A DNA stretch of 37,923 bases from Hylemonella sp. UBA6679 (GTDB taxonomy: Bacteria > Pseudomonadota > Gammaproteobacteria > Burkholderiales > Burkholderiaceae_C), in assembly GCA_002454975.1 (NCBI GenBank), contig DKJZ01000034.1, positions 1 through 37,923 on the forward strand, given 5' to 3'. Each line of letters opens with the position of its first letter. The stretch's first letter is position 1. Positions 7,912 to 15,826 of the stretch are shown piece after piece. A program made the translations under genes and the position numbers. The notes beneath the pieces are model-generated. The model saw only the letters and a program-made list of their open reading frames with translations. It did no database searches and had not been told where the DNA came from.

Positions 7912-9570
7912 ATGAACTTTCACTTCAAACCCGCGCTGCTGGAGATTGCCCACAACTACAACCGCACGCGTCTGGTCAAAGACGTGGTGGCTGGCATGAC
8001 CGTGGGCGTGGTGGCCCTGCCCCTGGCCATGGCTTTTGCGATGGCCAGTGGCCTCACGCCCCAGGCCGGTTTGTACACCGCCATCGTGGCGGGTTTTCTC
8101 ATCTCAGCCTTGGGTGGCAGCCCGGTGCAAATTGGCGGGCCAGCCGGAGCATTCATCGTCATCGTGTACGGCATCGTCTCGCGCTACGGTGTGGGCAGTT
8201 TGATTTTGGCCACCGCCATGTCGGGCGTGATGCTGATGTTCATGGGCCTGTTCAAACTCGGCAGCCTGATCCGCTTCATCCCGGTGGCGGTGATCATCGG
8301 CTTTACCAACGGCATCGCGGTGCTGATTGCGCTCTCGCAAGTCAAAGACCTCTTGGGTCTACACATCACCCAGATGCCTGCTGACTTTGCCGGCATGCTG
8401 GGCGCCCTTCACCGCGCGCTGCCCAGCTGGAACCCACACGCCCTGGGCCTGGCCCTGGGCAGTTTGGCGGTGATGGTGCTGTGGCAACGCTTGAGCCGAC
8501 AGTGGAGCAAAGGCCCCATCAGCCTGGTGCGCAGCCTCTCGGTGATGCCCGGCTCGGTGGTGGCCTTGGTGTTGGCCTCCAGCCTGACAGCGCTGCTGGG
8601 CCTGCCTGTGGACACCTTGGGCAGCCGCTTTGGCGAGATTCCCTCGGGCCTGCCCAGCTGGCAGTGGCCCGACGTGGCGCTGGACCAGGTGCGTGTGCTG
8701 CTCGTGCCCGCAGCCACCCTGGCGCTGCTGGGCGCCATCGAGTCGCTCTTGTGCGCGCGGGTGGCAGACGGCCTGGCGCGCACCCGCCACGACCCCAACC
8801 AAGAGCTGCTGGCCCAAGGTGTGGCCAACCTGGTCACCCCCTTTGTGGGCGGCATGCCAGCCACCGGCACCATTGCCCGCACCGTGGTGAACGTGCAAAG
8901 TGGCGCCACCTCGCCCGTGGCCGGCATGGTGCACGCGCTGGCCTTGCTGGCCATCATGCTGGTGGCTGCGCCCCTGGCCTCGCATGTGCCCCTACCCACC
9001 CTGGCGGCGATTTTGCTGTTTGTGGCTTGGAACATGGGCGAATGGCACGAGTTTGCCCGCCTCAAACGCTACCGTCTGCCCTACCGCCTGACCCTGTTGG
9101 CGGTGTTTGTGCTCACCGTGGTGGTGGACCTGACGGTGGCGGTGGAGGTGGGCCTGATTGCCGCAGCGCTGACCTTCATTTACCGCATTGCCAGCCTCTC
9201 GCGCTGCGAGGCCATCAGCGCGGCAGAGCTGCCAGCCCTGCAGGGCCATGAGGACCAGGTGGGTGTGTTCAAGCTGCAAGGCGCGCTGTTTTTTGGGGCG
9301 GTGCACCTCACCGAGCGGCTGAGCACCACCCCACAGCCCACCTTGGTTTTGGATTTTTCAGGGGTGATTTACCTCGACTCCTCTGGCACCGACACCCTGC
9401 GCGACCTGATCCGACAATTCAAACAAGACCAACGCCGCGTGGTGCTGTGCGGTTTGGCCCACCAACCCTTGGACATTGCCCAGCGGCTGGGTCTCAACGC
9501 CGCCATGCTGGGCCAAGATTGGCAACCAGACCTGAATCAGGCCTTGCGCGCCGTCTTGCCGCCCCCTTAA
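7912..9570 (+). CDS. SulP family anion permease with STAS domain
   Basis: 552 residues and an inner-membrane protein. Residues 1-420 hold 10-14 hydrophobic segments of the SulP fold, with the family signature near the start (DVVAGMTVGVVALPLAMAFA, GLYTAIVAGF, GSPVQIGGPAGAF). The C-terminus from about residue 450 is a STAS domain (LVLDFSGVIYLDSSG). Relatives carry sulfate, bicarbonate or dicarboxylates, often with Na+ or H+; the substrate cannot be told here. It begins 17 bases after metG and may be read through from it. Confidence 0.9.
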   Translation: MNFHFKPALLEIAHNYNRTRLVKDVVAGMTVGVVALPLAMAFAMASGLTPQAGLYTAIVAGFLISALGGSPVQIGGPAGAFIVIVYGIVSRYGVGSLILATAMSGVMLMFMGLFKLGSLIRFIPVAVIIGFTNGIAVLIALSQVKDLLGLHITQMPADFAGMLGALHRALPSWNPHALGLALGSLAVMVLWQRLSRQWSKGPISLVRSLSVMPGSVVALVLASSLTALLGLPVDTLGSRFGEIPSGLPSWQWPDVALDQVRVLLVPAATLALLGAIESLLCARVADGLARTRHDPNQELLAQGVANLVTPFVGGMPATGTIARTVVNVQSGATSPVAGMVHALALLAIMLVAAPLASHVPLPTLAAILLFVAWNMGEWHEFARLKRYRLPYRLTLLAVFVLTVVVDLTVAVEVGLIAAALTFIYRIASLSRCEAISAAELPALQGHEDQVGVFKLQGALFFGAVHLTERLSTTPQPTLVLDFSGVIYLDSSGTDTLRDLIRQFKQDQRRVVLCGLAHQPLDIAQRLGLNAAMLGQDWQPDLNQALRAVLPPP

Positions 9571-9625
9571 GTCGCCCAGGCCTCATTGGCAGGTCAAGGG
9601 CGCTGGCAAGCCTTAAAATGGCAGG

Positions 9626-9832
9626 ATGAACATCTTTCGCCGCCCTGACTACCAGTCTGACGCCACCCAATTCATCAACCAGCTCAAGGCTGCCAAGCCC
9701 GAGCTCGAAGCCCAGCAGCGCCAGGGGCGTGGTTTGTTGTGGGACAAGCAGATTGACCGCCAACTCAGTGCCGATATCCAGGCTGGCCAAGTGGCGCAAA
9801 AACCTTACGTTTACGGCAGCACTGAGCATTAA
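9626..9832 (+). CDS. DUF3460 family small protein
   Basis: 68 residues, hydrophilic, beginning MNIFRRPDYQSDATQFI. It matches my recollection of the DUF3460 family, a small betaproteobacterial protein usually found just before scpA, as here. No function is known. TTAAAAT lies 8 bases before the ATG and could be a -10 box of a leaderless or short-leader transcript; there is no clear ribosome site. It is 57 bases upstream of scpA. Confidence 0.8.
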   Translation: MNIFRRPDYQSDATQFINQLKAAKPELEAQQRQGRGLLWDKQIDRQLSADIQAGQVAQKPYVYGSTEH

Positions 9833-9867
9833 ATACTGCTCTAAGCCTTGCCGACACGTGCCCTTCA

Positions 9868-9884
9868 GCTCCTGATTTCGTAGC
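9868..9884. repeat. 17-base palindrome copy just before scpA
   Basis: GCTCCTGATTTCGTAGC, one base imperfect in the arm (GCTC rather than GCTA). It is almost identical to the reverse complement of the copy in gpsA (GCTCCTGATTTGATAGC). It ends 5 bases before the scpA ATG, covering where a Shine-Dalgarno sequence would be. Confidence 0.6.
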
Positions 9885-9889
9885 AAATC

Positions 9890-10768
9890 ATGAATTCAAG
9901 CGCTGACAACTTGCCAGCTTTGGTGGATTTGGCGCAGGCCGAGGGCCTCCCGCCAACGCCAGGCGCAGCCATGCCTGAGGTGGTAGACCACGTGGCGGTG
10001 GCCAAGCTGTATGGCGAGCCGCTGTTTGCGCTGCCCACCGACCTCTACATCCCGCCCGATGCGCTGGAGGTGTTTTTGGAGGCCTTTGAAGGGCCGCTTG
10101 ACTTGCTGCTCTACCTGATCCGCAAGCAAAACTTCAATATTTTGGACATCCCCATGGCGGGTCTGACCCGCCAGTACCTGAGCTATGTGGATGAAATCCG
10201 CAACCACAACCTTGAGCTGGCTGCCGAGTACCTGCTCATGGCGGCCATGCTTATTGAGATCAAGTCGCGCATGCTGCTGCCGCCGAAAAAATCGGCCGAT
10301 GGCGACGAGGTGGAAGACCCCCGCGCAGAGTTGGTACGCCGCTTGCTGGAGTACGAACAAATCAAACTCGCCGCTGCGCGCCTGAACAACGTGCCGCAAC
10401 TCGGGCGTGACTTCATCCGCGCCCAGGTGTTCATCGAGCAGTCGCTGCAGCCGCGCTTTCCCGATGTGCATGTGGTGGACCTGCGCCAGGCCTGGGCCGA
10501 CATCCTCAAGCGGGCCAAGCTGGTGCAGCACCACAAAATCAGCCGCGAAGAACTCTCGGTGCGCGAGCACATGAGCATCGTGCTGCGCCGTCTGCAAGGT
10601 CAGCGCTTTGTGCCGTTTGAAAAGCTCTTCAGCCCCGAACAAGGCGTGCCTGTGTTGGTGGTGACCTTCATTGCCCTCTTGGAGTTGGCCAAGGAAACCT
10701 TGATTGAAATCACCCAAGCCGAGGCCTTTGCCCCCATTTACGTACGCTTGGCGTACACCCCATCCTGA
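9890..10768 (+). CDS. scpA: segregation and condensation protein A
   Basis: 292 residues. ScpA is the kleisin of the SMC-ScpA-ScpB condensin, which organises and separates the chromosome. The N-terminal SMC-head-binding part contains FEGPLDLLLYLIRKQNFNI and LELAAEYLLMAAMLIEIKSRMLLP; the C-terminal winged helix ends with VTFIALLELAKE. About 60 residues of variable N-terminal extension precede the core. scpB is not next to it (nadB follows), as in many betaproteobacteria. The ATG has no clear Shine-Dalgarno; a palindrome occupies that site. Confidence 0.93.
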   Translation: MNSSADNLPALVDLAQAEGLPPTPGAAMPEVVDHVAVAKLYGEPLFALPTDLYIPPDALEVFLEAFEGPLDLLLYLIRKQNFNILDIPMAGLTRQYLSYVDEIRNHNLELAAEYLLMAAMLIEIKSRMLLPPKKSADGDEVEDPRAELVRRLLEYEQIKLAAARLNNVPQLGRDFIRAQVFIEQSLQPRFPDVHVVDLRQAWADILKRAKLVQHHKISREELSVREHMSIVLRRLQGQRFVPFEKLFSPEQGVPVLVVTFIALLELAKETLIEITQAEAFAPIYVRLAYTPS

Positions 10769-10789
10769 GTCCAGGATGCTTAGCTGGAC
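10769..10789 (+). promoter_or_regulatory. dyad between scpA and nadB
   Basis: GTCCAG and CTGGAC are perfect 6-base inverted arms separated by 9 bases, filling almost all of the gap between the scpA stop and the nadB GTG start. It could be a weak attenuator or an RNA processing site; no T-tract follows. Confidence 0.25.
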
Positions 10790-10795
10790 GAGCCT

Positions 10796-12385
10796 GTGCC
10801 AAATTCTGTGAAACATTTTGACGTGCTGATTGTGGGCAGTGGCCTGGCTGGCCTGAGTGCGGCCCTGCTGCTCTCGCCCACCCAGCGTGTGGCCATCCTC
10901 ACCAAAGGCCCCATGAACGACGGCTCAAGCCGCTGGGCACAAGGTGGCATTGCGGCCGTCATGAGCGAGGGCGACACCTTTGAGTCGCACGTGCAAGACA
11001 CCCTGGTGGCTGGTGCTGGCTTGTGCGATGTCGATGCCACCCGCTTTGTGGTGGAACACGCCCCCGAGGCCATCCACTGGTTGCAAGAGCTGGGCGTGCC
11101 GTTTTCCACCGAAGAGGGCCACTTGCACCTGACCCGTGAAGGCGGCCACAGCGAGCGGCGCATCGTCCACGTGACCGACGCCACCGGTGCGGCGGTGCAG
11201 GAAACCCTGTTGGCCAAGGTCAAAGCCTGCGACAACATCACGATTTTTGAGCACCACACCCTGGTGGACCTCATCACCACCAGCAAACTCGGGGCCAGCG
11301 ACCAACCGGCCCGCTGCGTGGGTTTGTATGCCCTGAACGAAACCACCGACCAGGTGGTGACCTTTTCCGCACCACAAACCATTTTGGCCACAGGCGGCGC
11401 GGGCAAGGTTTACATCTACACCACCAACCCCGATGCCGCCACGGGCGACGGCATTGCCGCAGCCTGGCGGGCGGGCTGCCGGGTGGGCAACATGGAGTTC
11501 ATCCAGTTTCACCCCACTTGCCTGTACCACCCGCACGCCAAATCTTTCCTGATCAGCGAGGCGGTGCGCGGCGAAGGCGGCAAGTTACTCTTGCCTGATG
11601 GCACCCGCTTCATGCCCGCGCATGACGAGCGCGCCGAATTGGCACCGCGCGACATCGTGGCCCGGGCCATAGACTTCGAGATGAAAAAAGGCGGCTTTGA
11701 CTGCGTGTACCTCGACATCTCGCACCAGCCGCCGAGCTTTCTCAAAGAACACTTCCCCAACATCTACGCGCGCTGCCTGGAGCTGGGCATCGACATGGCC
11801 ACGCAAGCCATTCCGGTGGTGCCTGCGGCGCACTACACCTGCGGCGGCGTGGTCACCGACCTGCACGGCCAGACCGATTTGGCCGGGCTTTACGCGATTG
11901 GCGAAACCGCCTGCACAGGGCTGCATGGCGCCAACCGGCTGGCGAGCAACTCGCTGGTGGAGTGCATGGTGTTTGCCCGCGCCGCGGTTCAGGCCATCCA
12001 GGCCCATGCCCTGCCCGCCGTTGAGCGCTTGCCGCAGTGGGACGACAGCCGCGTGACCGACTCCGACGAGTGCGTGGTGATTTCCCACAACTGGGACGAG
12101 CTGCGCCGCTTCATGTGGGACTACGTGGGCATCGTGCGCACCAACAAACGCTTAGAGCGTGCCGCACACCGCATCGCCCTGCTGAAAGCTGAGATTCAGG
12201 ATTTCTATTCACAATTCCACGTCACCCGCGATTTGCTCGAGTTGCGCAACCTGGTGTTGGTGGCTGATTTGATTGTGCGCAGTGCGCAAAGCCGGCATGA
12301 AAGCCGAGGCATTCACTTCAGCCGCGATTACCCGCAAACCCTGCCCCAGGCCCAGCCCACCATCCTCGTGCCCAAGACGCCTTAA
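10796..12385 (+). CDS. nadB: L-aspartate oxidase
   Basis: 529 residues, cytoplasmic FAD enzyme that oxidises L-aspartate to iminoaspartate, the first step of de novo NAD synthesis; NadA uses the product. The FAD-binding dinucleotide fold is at the N-terminus (VLIVGSGLAGLSAAL), followed by SRWAQGGIAAV and HTDxEH-like residues of the succinate dehydrogenase flavoprotein family. The typical C-terminal FAD contact region reads GLYAIGETACTGLHGANRLASNS. No ATG is available near the N-terminus; GTG 10796 follows GGACGAG and GTG 10808 is an alternative. It heads a plus-strand run with panD and bioB. nadA and nadC lie convergent, 3.4 kb away. Confidence 0.95.
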   Translation: MPNSVKHFDVLIVGSGLAGLSAALLLSPTQRVAILTKGPMNDGSSRWAQGGIAAVMSEGDTFESHVQDTLVAGAGLCDVDATRFVVEHAPEAIHWLQELGVPFSTEEGHLHLTREGGHSERRIVHVTDATGAAVQETLLAKVKACDNITIFEHHTLVDLITTSKLGASDQPARCVGLYALNETTDQVVTFSAPQTILATGGAGKVYIYTTNPDAATGDGIAAAWRAGCRVGNMEFIQFHPTCLYHPHAKSFLISEAVRGEGGKLLLPDGTRFMPAHDERAELAPRDIVARAIDFEMKKGGFDCVYLDISHQPPSFLKEHFPNIYARCLELGIDMATQAIPVVPAAHYTCGGVVTDLHGQTDLAGLYAIGETACTGLHGANRLASNSLVECMVFARAAVQAIQAHALPAVERLPQWDDSRVTDSDECVVISHNWDELRRFMWDYVGIVRTNKRLERAAHRIALLKAEIQDFYSQFHVTRDLLELRNLVLVADLIVRSAQSRHESRGIHFSRDYPQTLPQAQPTILVPKTP

Positions 12386-12394
12386 GAGAAGACC

Positions 12395-12820
12395 ATGTAC
12401 CGTACCTTGCTTAAATCCAAAATCCACCGCGTGGCCGTGACCGACTGCGAGCTGCACTACGAGGGCTCATGCGCCATCGACGAAGACCTGCTCGACGCTG
12501 CTGGCATGGTCGAGAACGAACAGGTCCACATCTGGAACATCAACAACGGCGAGCGGTTCATCACCTACGCCATCCGCGGCGAGCGCGGCACGGGCATCAT
12601 CTCGGTCAATGGTTCGGCTGCGCGCCGCGCGGCGGTGGGTGACCTCATCATCATCGCGGCCTTTGCCCAAGTGGCCGAAGACAAGGTTGCCGGCTTTGAG
12701 CCCAAGCTGGTGTTTGTGGATGCCAACAACCGCATCAAAGAAGAGCGCAGCCACATCCCTGTGCAGGCGGCCGCCCACGCCCCTGCCCACACCGATCACC
12801 ACGGCGGCGACAGCGCCTGA
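12395..12820 (+). CDS. panD: aspartate 1-decarboxylase proenzyme
   Basis: 141 residues. PanD decarboxylates L-aspartate to beta-alanine for pantothenate and coenzyme A. The self-cleavage site Gly24-Ser25 is present (YEGSCAID), giving the pyruvoyl group on the alpha chain. The core matches the usual 126 residues; the extra C-terminal tail is rich in His and Ala. AGAGAAG upstream serves as a ribosome site. It sits 9 bases after nadB and 8 before bioB, so three vitamin pathways share a transcript here. Confidence 0.95.
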   Translation: MYRTLLKSKIHRVAVTDCELHYEGSCAIDEDLLDAAGMVENEQVHIWNINNGERFITYAIRGERGTGIISVNGSAARRAAVGDLIIIAAFAQVAEDKVAGFEPKLVFVDANNRIKEERSHIPVQAAAHAPAHTDHHGGDSA

Positions 12821-12828
12821 AAGCATTT

Positions 12829-13836
12829 ATGAGCAACGAACACACCATCACCCTGCACCGCCCTGCTGCCAAGCCAGCGGCCAAGCCTGAGCCACGTTGG
12901 ACAGTTGAAGCGATTGAAGAACTGTTCCAACTGCCTTTTCCTGAGCTGCTGTTTCGCGCACAAACCGTGCACCGCGAGAACTTCAACCCCAACCAGGTGG
13001 AGTTCGCCACACTCTTGTCGGTGAAAACCGGCGGCTGCTCGGAAGACTGTGGCTACTGCCCGCAATCGGCCTCGTACGACACCGGTGTGGAAGCCTCCAA
13101 ACTCATGGAGCCCGAAGAAGTCAAAGCGGCCGCCTTGCGCGCCCAGCAAGCCGGCGCCACACGTTTTTGCATGGGTGCGGCCTGGCGATCGCCCAAAGAC
13201 CGCGACATTGAAAAAGTGGCCGAACTGGTACGCACCGTAAAATCGCTGGGCTTGGAAACCTGCGCCACTTTGGGCATGCTCAATGAAGGCCACGCCGAAC
13301 AACTGCGCGATGCCGGCTTGGACTACTACAACCACAACTTGGACACCGCACCTGATTTTTACGGCGACATCATCACCACCCGCGACTACCAAGACCGCTT
13401 GGACACCCTGTCGCGCGTGCGCGATGCGGGCGTGAAGGTGTGCTGCGGCGGCATCGTGGGCATGGGCGAAAACGCCACCCAGCGCGCGGGCCTGATTGCC
13501 GAACTGGCCAACCTCAGCCCCTACCCCGAGTCGGTGCCCATCAACAACCTGGTGCGCGTTGAAGGCACCCCCTTGGCCAACCAAGCCCCCATCGACCCCT
13601 TTGACTTTGTGCGCATGATTGCCGTGGCCCGCATCACCATGCCCAAGGCGCGTGTGCGCTTGTCGGCCGGTCGTCAACAAATGGGCGACGCGGTGCAAGC
13701 CCTGTGCTTTTTGGCCGGTGCCAACTCCATTTTTTACGGCGACAAACTGCTGGTCACGGGCAACCCCGACACCCAAGCCGATGTGGACCTGCTGAGCCGT
13801 TTGGGCATGAACCCCAGCGCACCCCATGCGCACTAA
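12829..13836 (+). CDS. bioB: biotin synthase
   Basis: 335 residues. A radical SAM enzyme that inserts sulfur into dethiobiotin, the last step of biotin synthesis. The radical SAM cluster motif is Cys70-x3-Cys74-x2-Cys77 (CSEDCGYC). Further family blocks are visible: YYNHNLDT, GGIVGMGE and RLSAGRQQMGD. The first 25 residues are an Ala/Pro/Lys-rich extension. No other bio gene is near, so its placement between panD and panB is unusual but translationally compact. Confidence 0.96.
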   Translation: MSNEHTITLHRPAAKPAAKPEPRWTVEAIEELFQLPFPELLFRAQTVHRENFNPNQVEFATLLSVKTGGCSEDCGYCPQSASYDTGVEASKLMEPEEVKAAALRAQQAGATRFCMGAAWRSPKDRDIEKVAELVRTVKSLGLETCATLGMLNEGHAEQLRDAGLDYYNHNLDTAPDFYGDIITTRDYQDRLDTLSRVRDAGVKVCCGGIVGMGENATQRAGLIAELANLSPYPESVPINNLVRVEGTPLANQAPIDPFDFVRMIAVARITMPKARVRLSAGRQQMGDAVQALCFLAGANSIFYGDKLLVTGNPDTQADVDLLSRLGMNPSAPHAH

Positions 13837-13898
13837 GCGCTTGCATTGAGACCGGACACAAACCGCCCAAGCCCTTCGAGTCAGCCCAGGAGACCCGC

Positions 13899-14795
13899 AT
13901 GAGCCAGACCCCTGCCAACGCGCCCGCCAACCCGTCAGCCTCCCCCTACGGCACCCTGCCACCGGCGAGCGCGCCTGCGCTGCGCAAACCGGTGAGCTTG
14001 CCGCGGCTGCTCGACATGCACACGCGCGGTGAAAAAATCACCATGCTCACCGCCTACGACGCCACCTTTGCTGCCGTGGCCGATGCGGCGGGTGTGGAAT
14101 GCATTTTGGTGGGCGACTCACTGGGCATGGTCTGCCAAGGTTTGTCCAGCACCGTGGGGGTGAGCCTGGAGACCATGCGCTACCACGTTGAGAGCGTGGT
14201 GCGCGGTGTTCAGCGGGTGCAAGGCACGGCCTGGATCATTGGCGACCTGCCCTACGGCACCTACCACGCCTCCAAAGAACAGGCCTTTCAAAGCGCCTCG
14301 GTGCTCATGCAAGCCGGCGCCCACATGGTCAAATTAGAAGGCGGCGGCTGGACCACCGAGACCGTTCGGTTTTTGGTGGAACGCGGCATCCCGGTGTGCG
14401 CGCATTTAGGCCTGACCCCGCAAACCGTGCACGCACTGGGTGGCTACCGGGTACAAGGCAAAACCGACGAATCTGCCGCGGAGCTCAAACGTCACGCGCT
14501 GGCCTTGCAAGACGCTGGAGCCACCTTGCTGGTGCTCGAGATGGTGCCTGCAGACCTCTCGGCCGAGCTCACCCGCTTGCTGCCGCGCTGCGCCACCATC
14601 GGCATTGGGGCGGGTGTGGACACCGCCGGCCAAGTGCTGGTGCTGCACGACATGCTGGGCGTGAACCTGGGCAAAATGCCCAAATTCGTGCATAACTTCA
14701 TGGCGGATGCCGGCAGCGTGCGCGGCGCCATGGAGGCTTATGTTCAAGCGGTGAAGACAAAAAAATTTCCCGTCAATCATTTGCACGCTTGGTGA
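13899..14795 (+). CDS. panB: 3-methyl-2-oxobutanoate hydroxymethyltransferase
   Basis: 298 residues. PanB adds a hydroxymethyl group from methylenetetrahydrofolate to alpha-ketoisovalerate, giving ketopantoate. Conserved blocks: TAYDATFA, ILVGDSLGMV (Mg-binding Asp), KLEGG, HLGLTPQ, and IGIGAG. Compared with E. coli PanB it has an N-terminal extension of about 30 residues rich in Pro and Ala. AGGAG lies 6 bases before the ATG at 13899, which settles the start against a much longer frame open upstream. Confidence 0.95.
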   Translation: MSQTPANAPANPSASPYGTLPPASAPALRKPVSLPRLLDMHTRGEKITMLTAYDATFAAVADAAGVECILVGDSLGMVCQGLSSTVGVSLETMRYHVESVVRGVQRVQGTAWIIGDLPYGTYHASKEQAFQSASVLMQAGAHMVKLEGGGWTTETVRFLVERGIPVCAHLGLTPQTVHALGGYRVQGKTDESAAELKRHALALQDAGATLLVLEMVPADLSAELTRLLPRCATIGIGAGVDTAGQVLVLHDMLGVNLGKMPKFVHNFMADAGSVRGAMEAYVQAVKTKKFPVNHLHAW

Positions 14796-14800
14796 TTGAT

Positions 14801-14885
14801 GCCCCCCTGTGCCGCCTTCGGCGTCTTCCCCTAAGGGGGACGGCGCCAGCGGCCCGGCAAAGCCGGCTCCGCGGCACCCCTGCTT
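14801..14885. repeat. GC-rich multi-hairpin repeat between panB and panC
   Basis: This 85-base gap contains three small hairpins in succession: CGCCTTCGGCG (14813-14823), CCCCTAAGGGG (near 14828-14838) and CCGGCAAAGCCGG (14854-14866). The composition and order resemble a dispersed extragenic element I recall from Comamonadaceae genomes; copy number cannot be checked here. It might weaken transcription between panB and panC. Confidence 0.55.
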
Positions 14886-14900
14886 GAAGACATTCAACCC

Positions 14901-15770
14901 ATGAAACTCATTAACACCATCTCTGAACTGCGTGCCGAGTTGGCGCGCTACGAGCGGCCTGCGTTGGTGCCGACCATGGGCAATTTGCACGAGGGGCATT
15001 TGGCGCTGGTGCGCCAGGCCAAGCCGCTGGGTGATGTGACGGTGGCGAGCATTTTTGTGAACCGCTTGCAATTTGGCCCCAACGAAGACTTTGACACCTA
15101 CCCGCGCACGCTGGATGCCGACTGCGCCAAGCTGCAAGATGCTGGCTGCGATGTGGTGTTTGCACCGCTTGAAAAAGAGCTTTACCCCGAGCCGCAAACT
15201 TTCAAAGTGCTGCCCCCGCCCGAGTTGGCCGATATTCTGGAGGGGCACTTTCGCCCTGGCTTTTTCACTGGCGTGTGCACCGTGGTCATGAAGCTCTTCC
15301 AAGCTGTGCAGCCTGCGCATGCGGTGTTTGGCATGAAGGACTACCAGCAGCAAATGGTGCTGCGCCGCATGGTGCAGCAGTTCAACATGCCCATTGCCAT
15401 GCACACCGGCGCCACCCTGCGCGCCAGCGATGGCTTGGCTTTGTCATCGCGCAATGGTTATTTGTCAGAGACTGAACGCGCAGAAGCGGTGCAGCTGCAC
15501 CAAGCGTTGCAAGACTTGTCTCACGCCACCCAAGCCGCGCTACAAAAAGGTGAGCTGAACCTCGAGGTTTTACAAGGTCTAGAGGCGAAAAGCTCGGCTC
15601 AACTCAACACCCGAGGCTGGCAAACCGACTACCTCACGGTACGACGCCGCCACGACTTGCAAGCCCCCACCCAGTTTGACGCAAGCGCTGATGCCACGCC
15701 TGAGCCGCTGGTGGTGCTGGGCGCTTCGCGCTTGGGCAAAACACGCCTGATCGACAACCTCGAGTTTTAA
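14901..15770 (+). CDS. panC: pantothenate synthetase
   Basis: 289 residues. PanC joins pantoate and beta-alanine with ATP to make pantothenate, using the products of PanB and PanD encoded just upstream. The nucleotidyltransferase motif PTMGNLHEGH is near residue 25, followed by SIFVNRLQFGPNEDF and LALSSRNGYLS. The ATP loop reads FGMKDYQQ; in E. coli and Mycobacterium the residue before the catalytic lysine is Glu, so Met is a small oddity. The gene ends 56 bases from the convergent nadA stop. Confidence 0.96.
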   Translation: MKLINTISELRAELARYERPALVPTMGNLHEGHLALVRQAKPLGDVTVASIFVNRLQFGPNEDFDTYPRTLDADCAKLQDAGCDVVFAPLEKELYPEPQTFKVLPPPELADILEGHFRPGFFTGVCTVVMKLFQAVQPAHAVFGMKDYQQQMVLRRMVQQFNMPIAMHTGATLRASDGLALSSRNGYLSETERAEAVQLHQALQDLSHATQAALQKGELNLEVLQGLEAKSSAQLNTRGWQTDYLTVRRRHDLQAPTQFDASADATPEPLVVLGASRLGKTRLIDNLEF

Positions 15771-15774
15771 GCCC

Positions 15775-15806
15775 TGGGCTGGCAGTGACTCGGGCACGCC
15801 AGCCCA
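15775..15806. terminator. hairpin between convergent panC and nadA
   Basis: TGGGCTGGC and GCCAGCCCA form a 9-base-pair stem with a 14-base loop midway between two convergent genes. No clear T-tract follows on either side, so it may be a bidirectional RNA 3'-end stabiliser or a Rho-associated end rather than a classic intrinsic terminator. Confidence 0.45.
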
Positions 15807-15826
15807 AGCACATCAACCCAAAGGCC

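Noticed and set aside
10769..10795. A missing or hidden scpB after scpA
   Set aside because: The next gene is a complete nadB; there is no room for scpB, which in many betaproteobacteria lies elsewhere.
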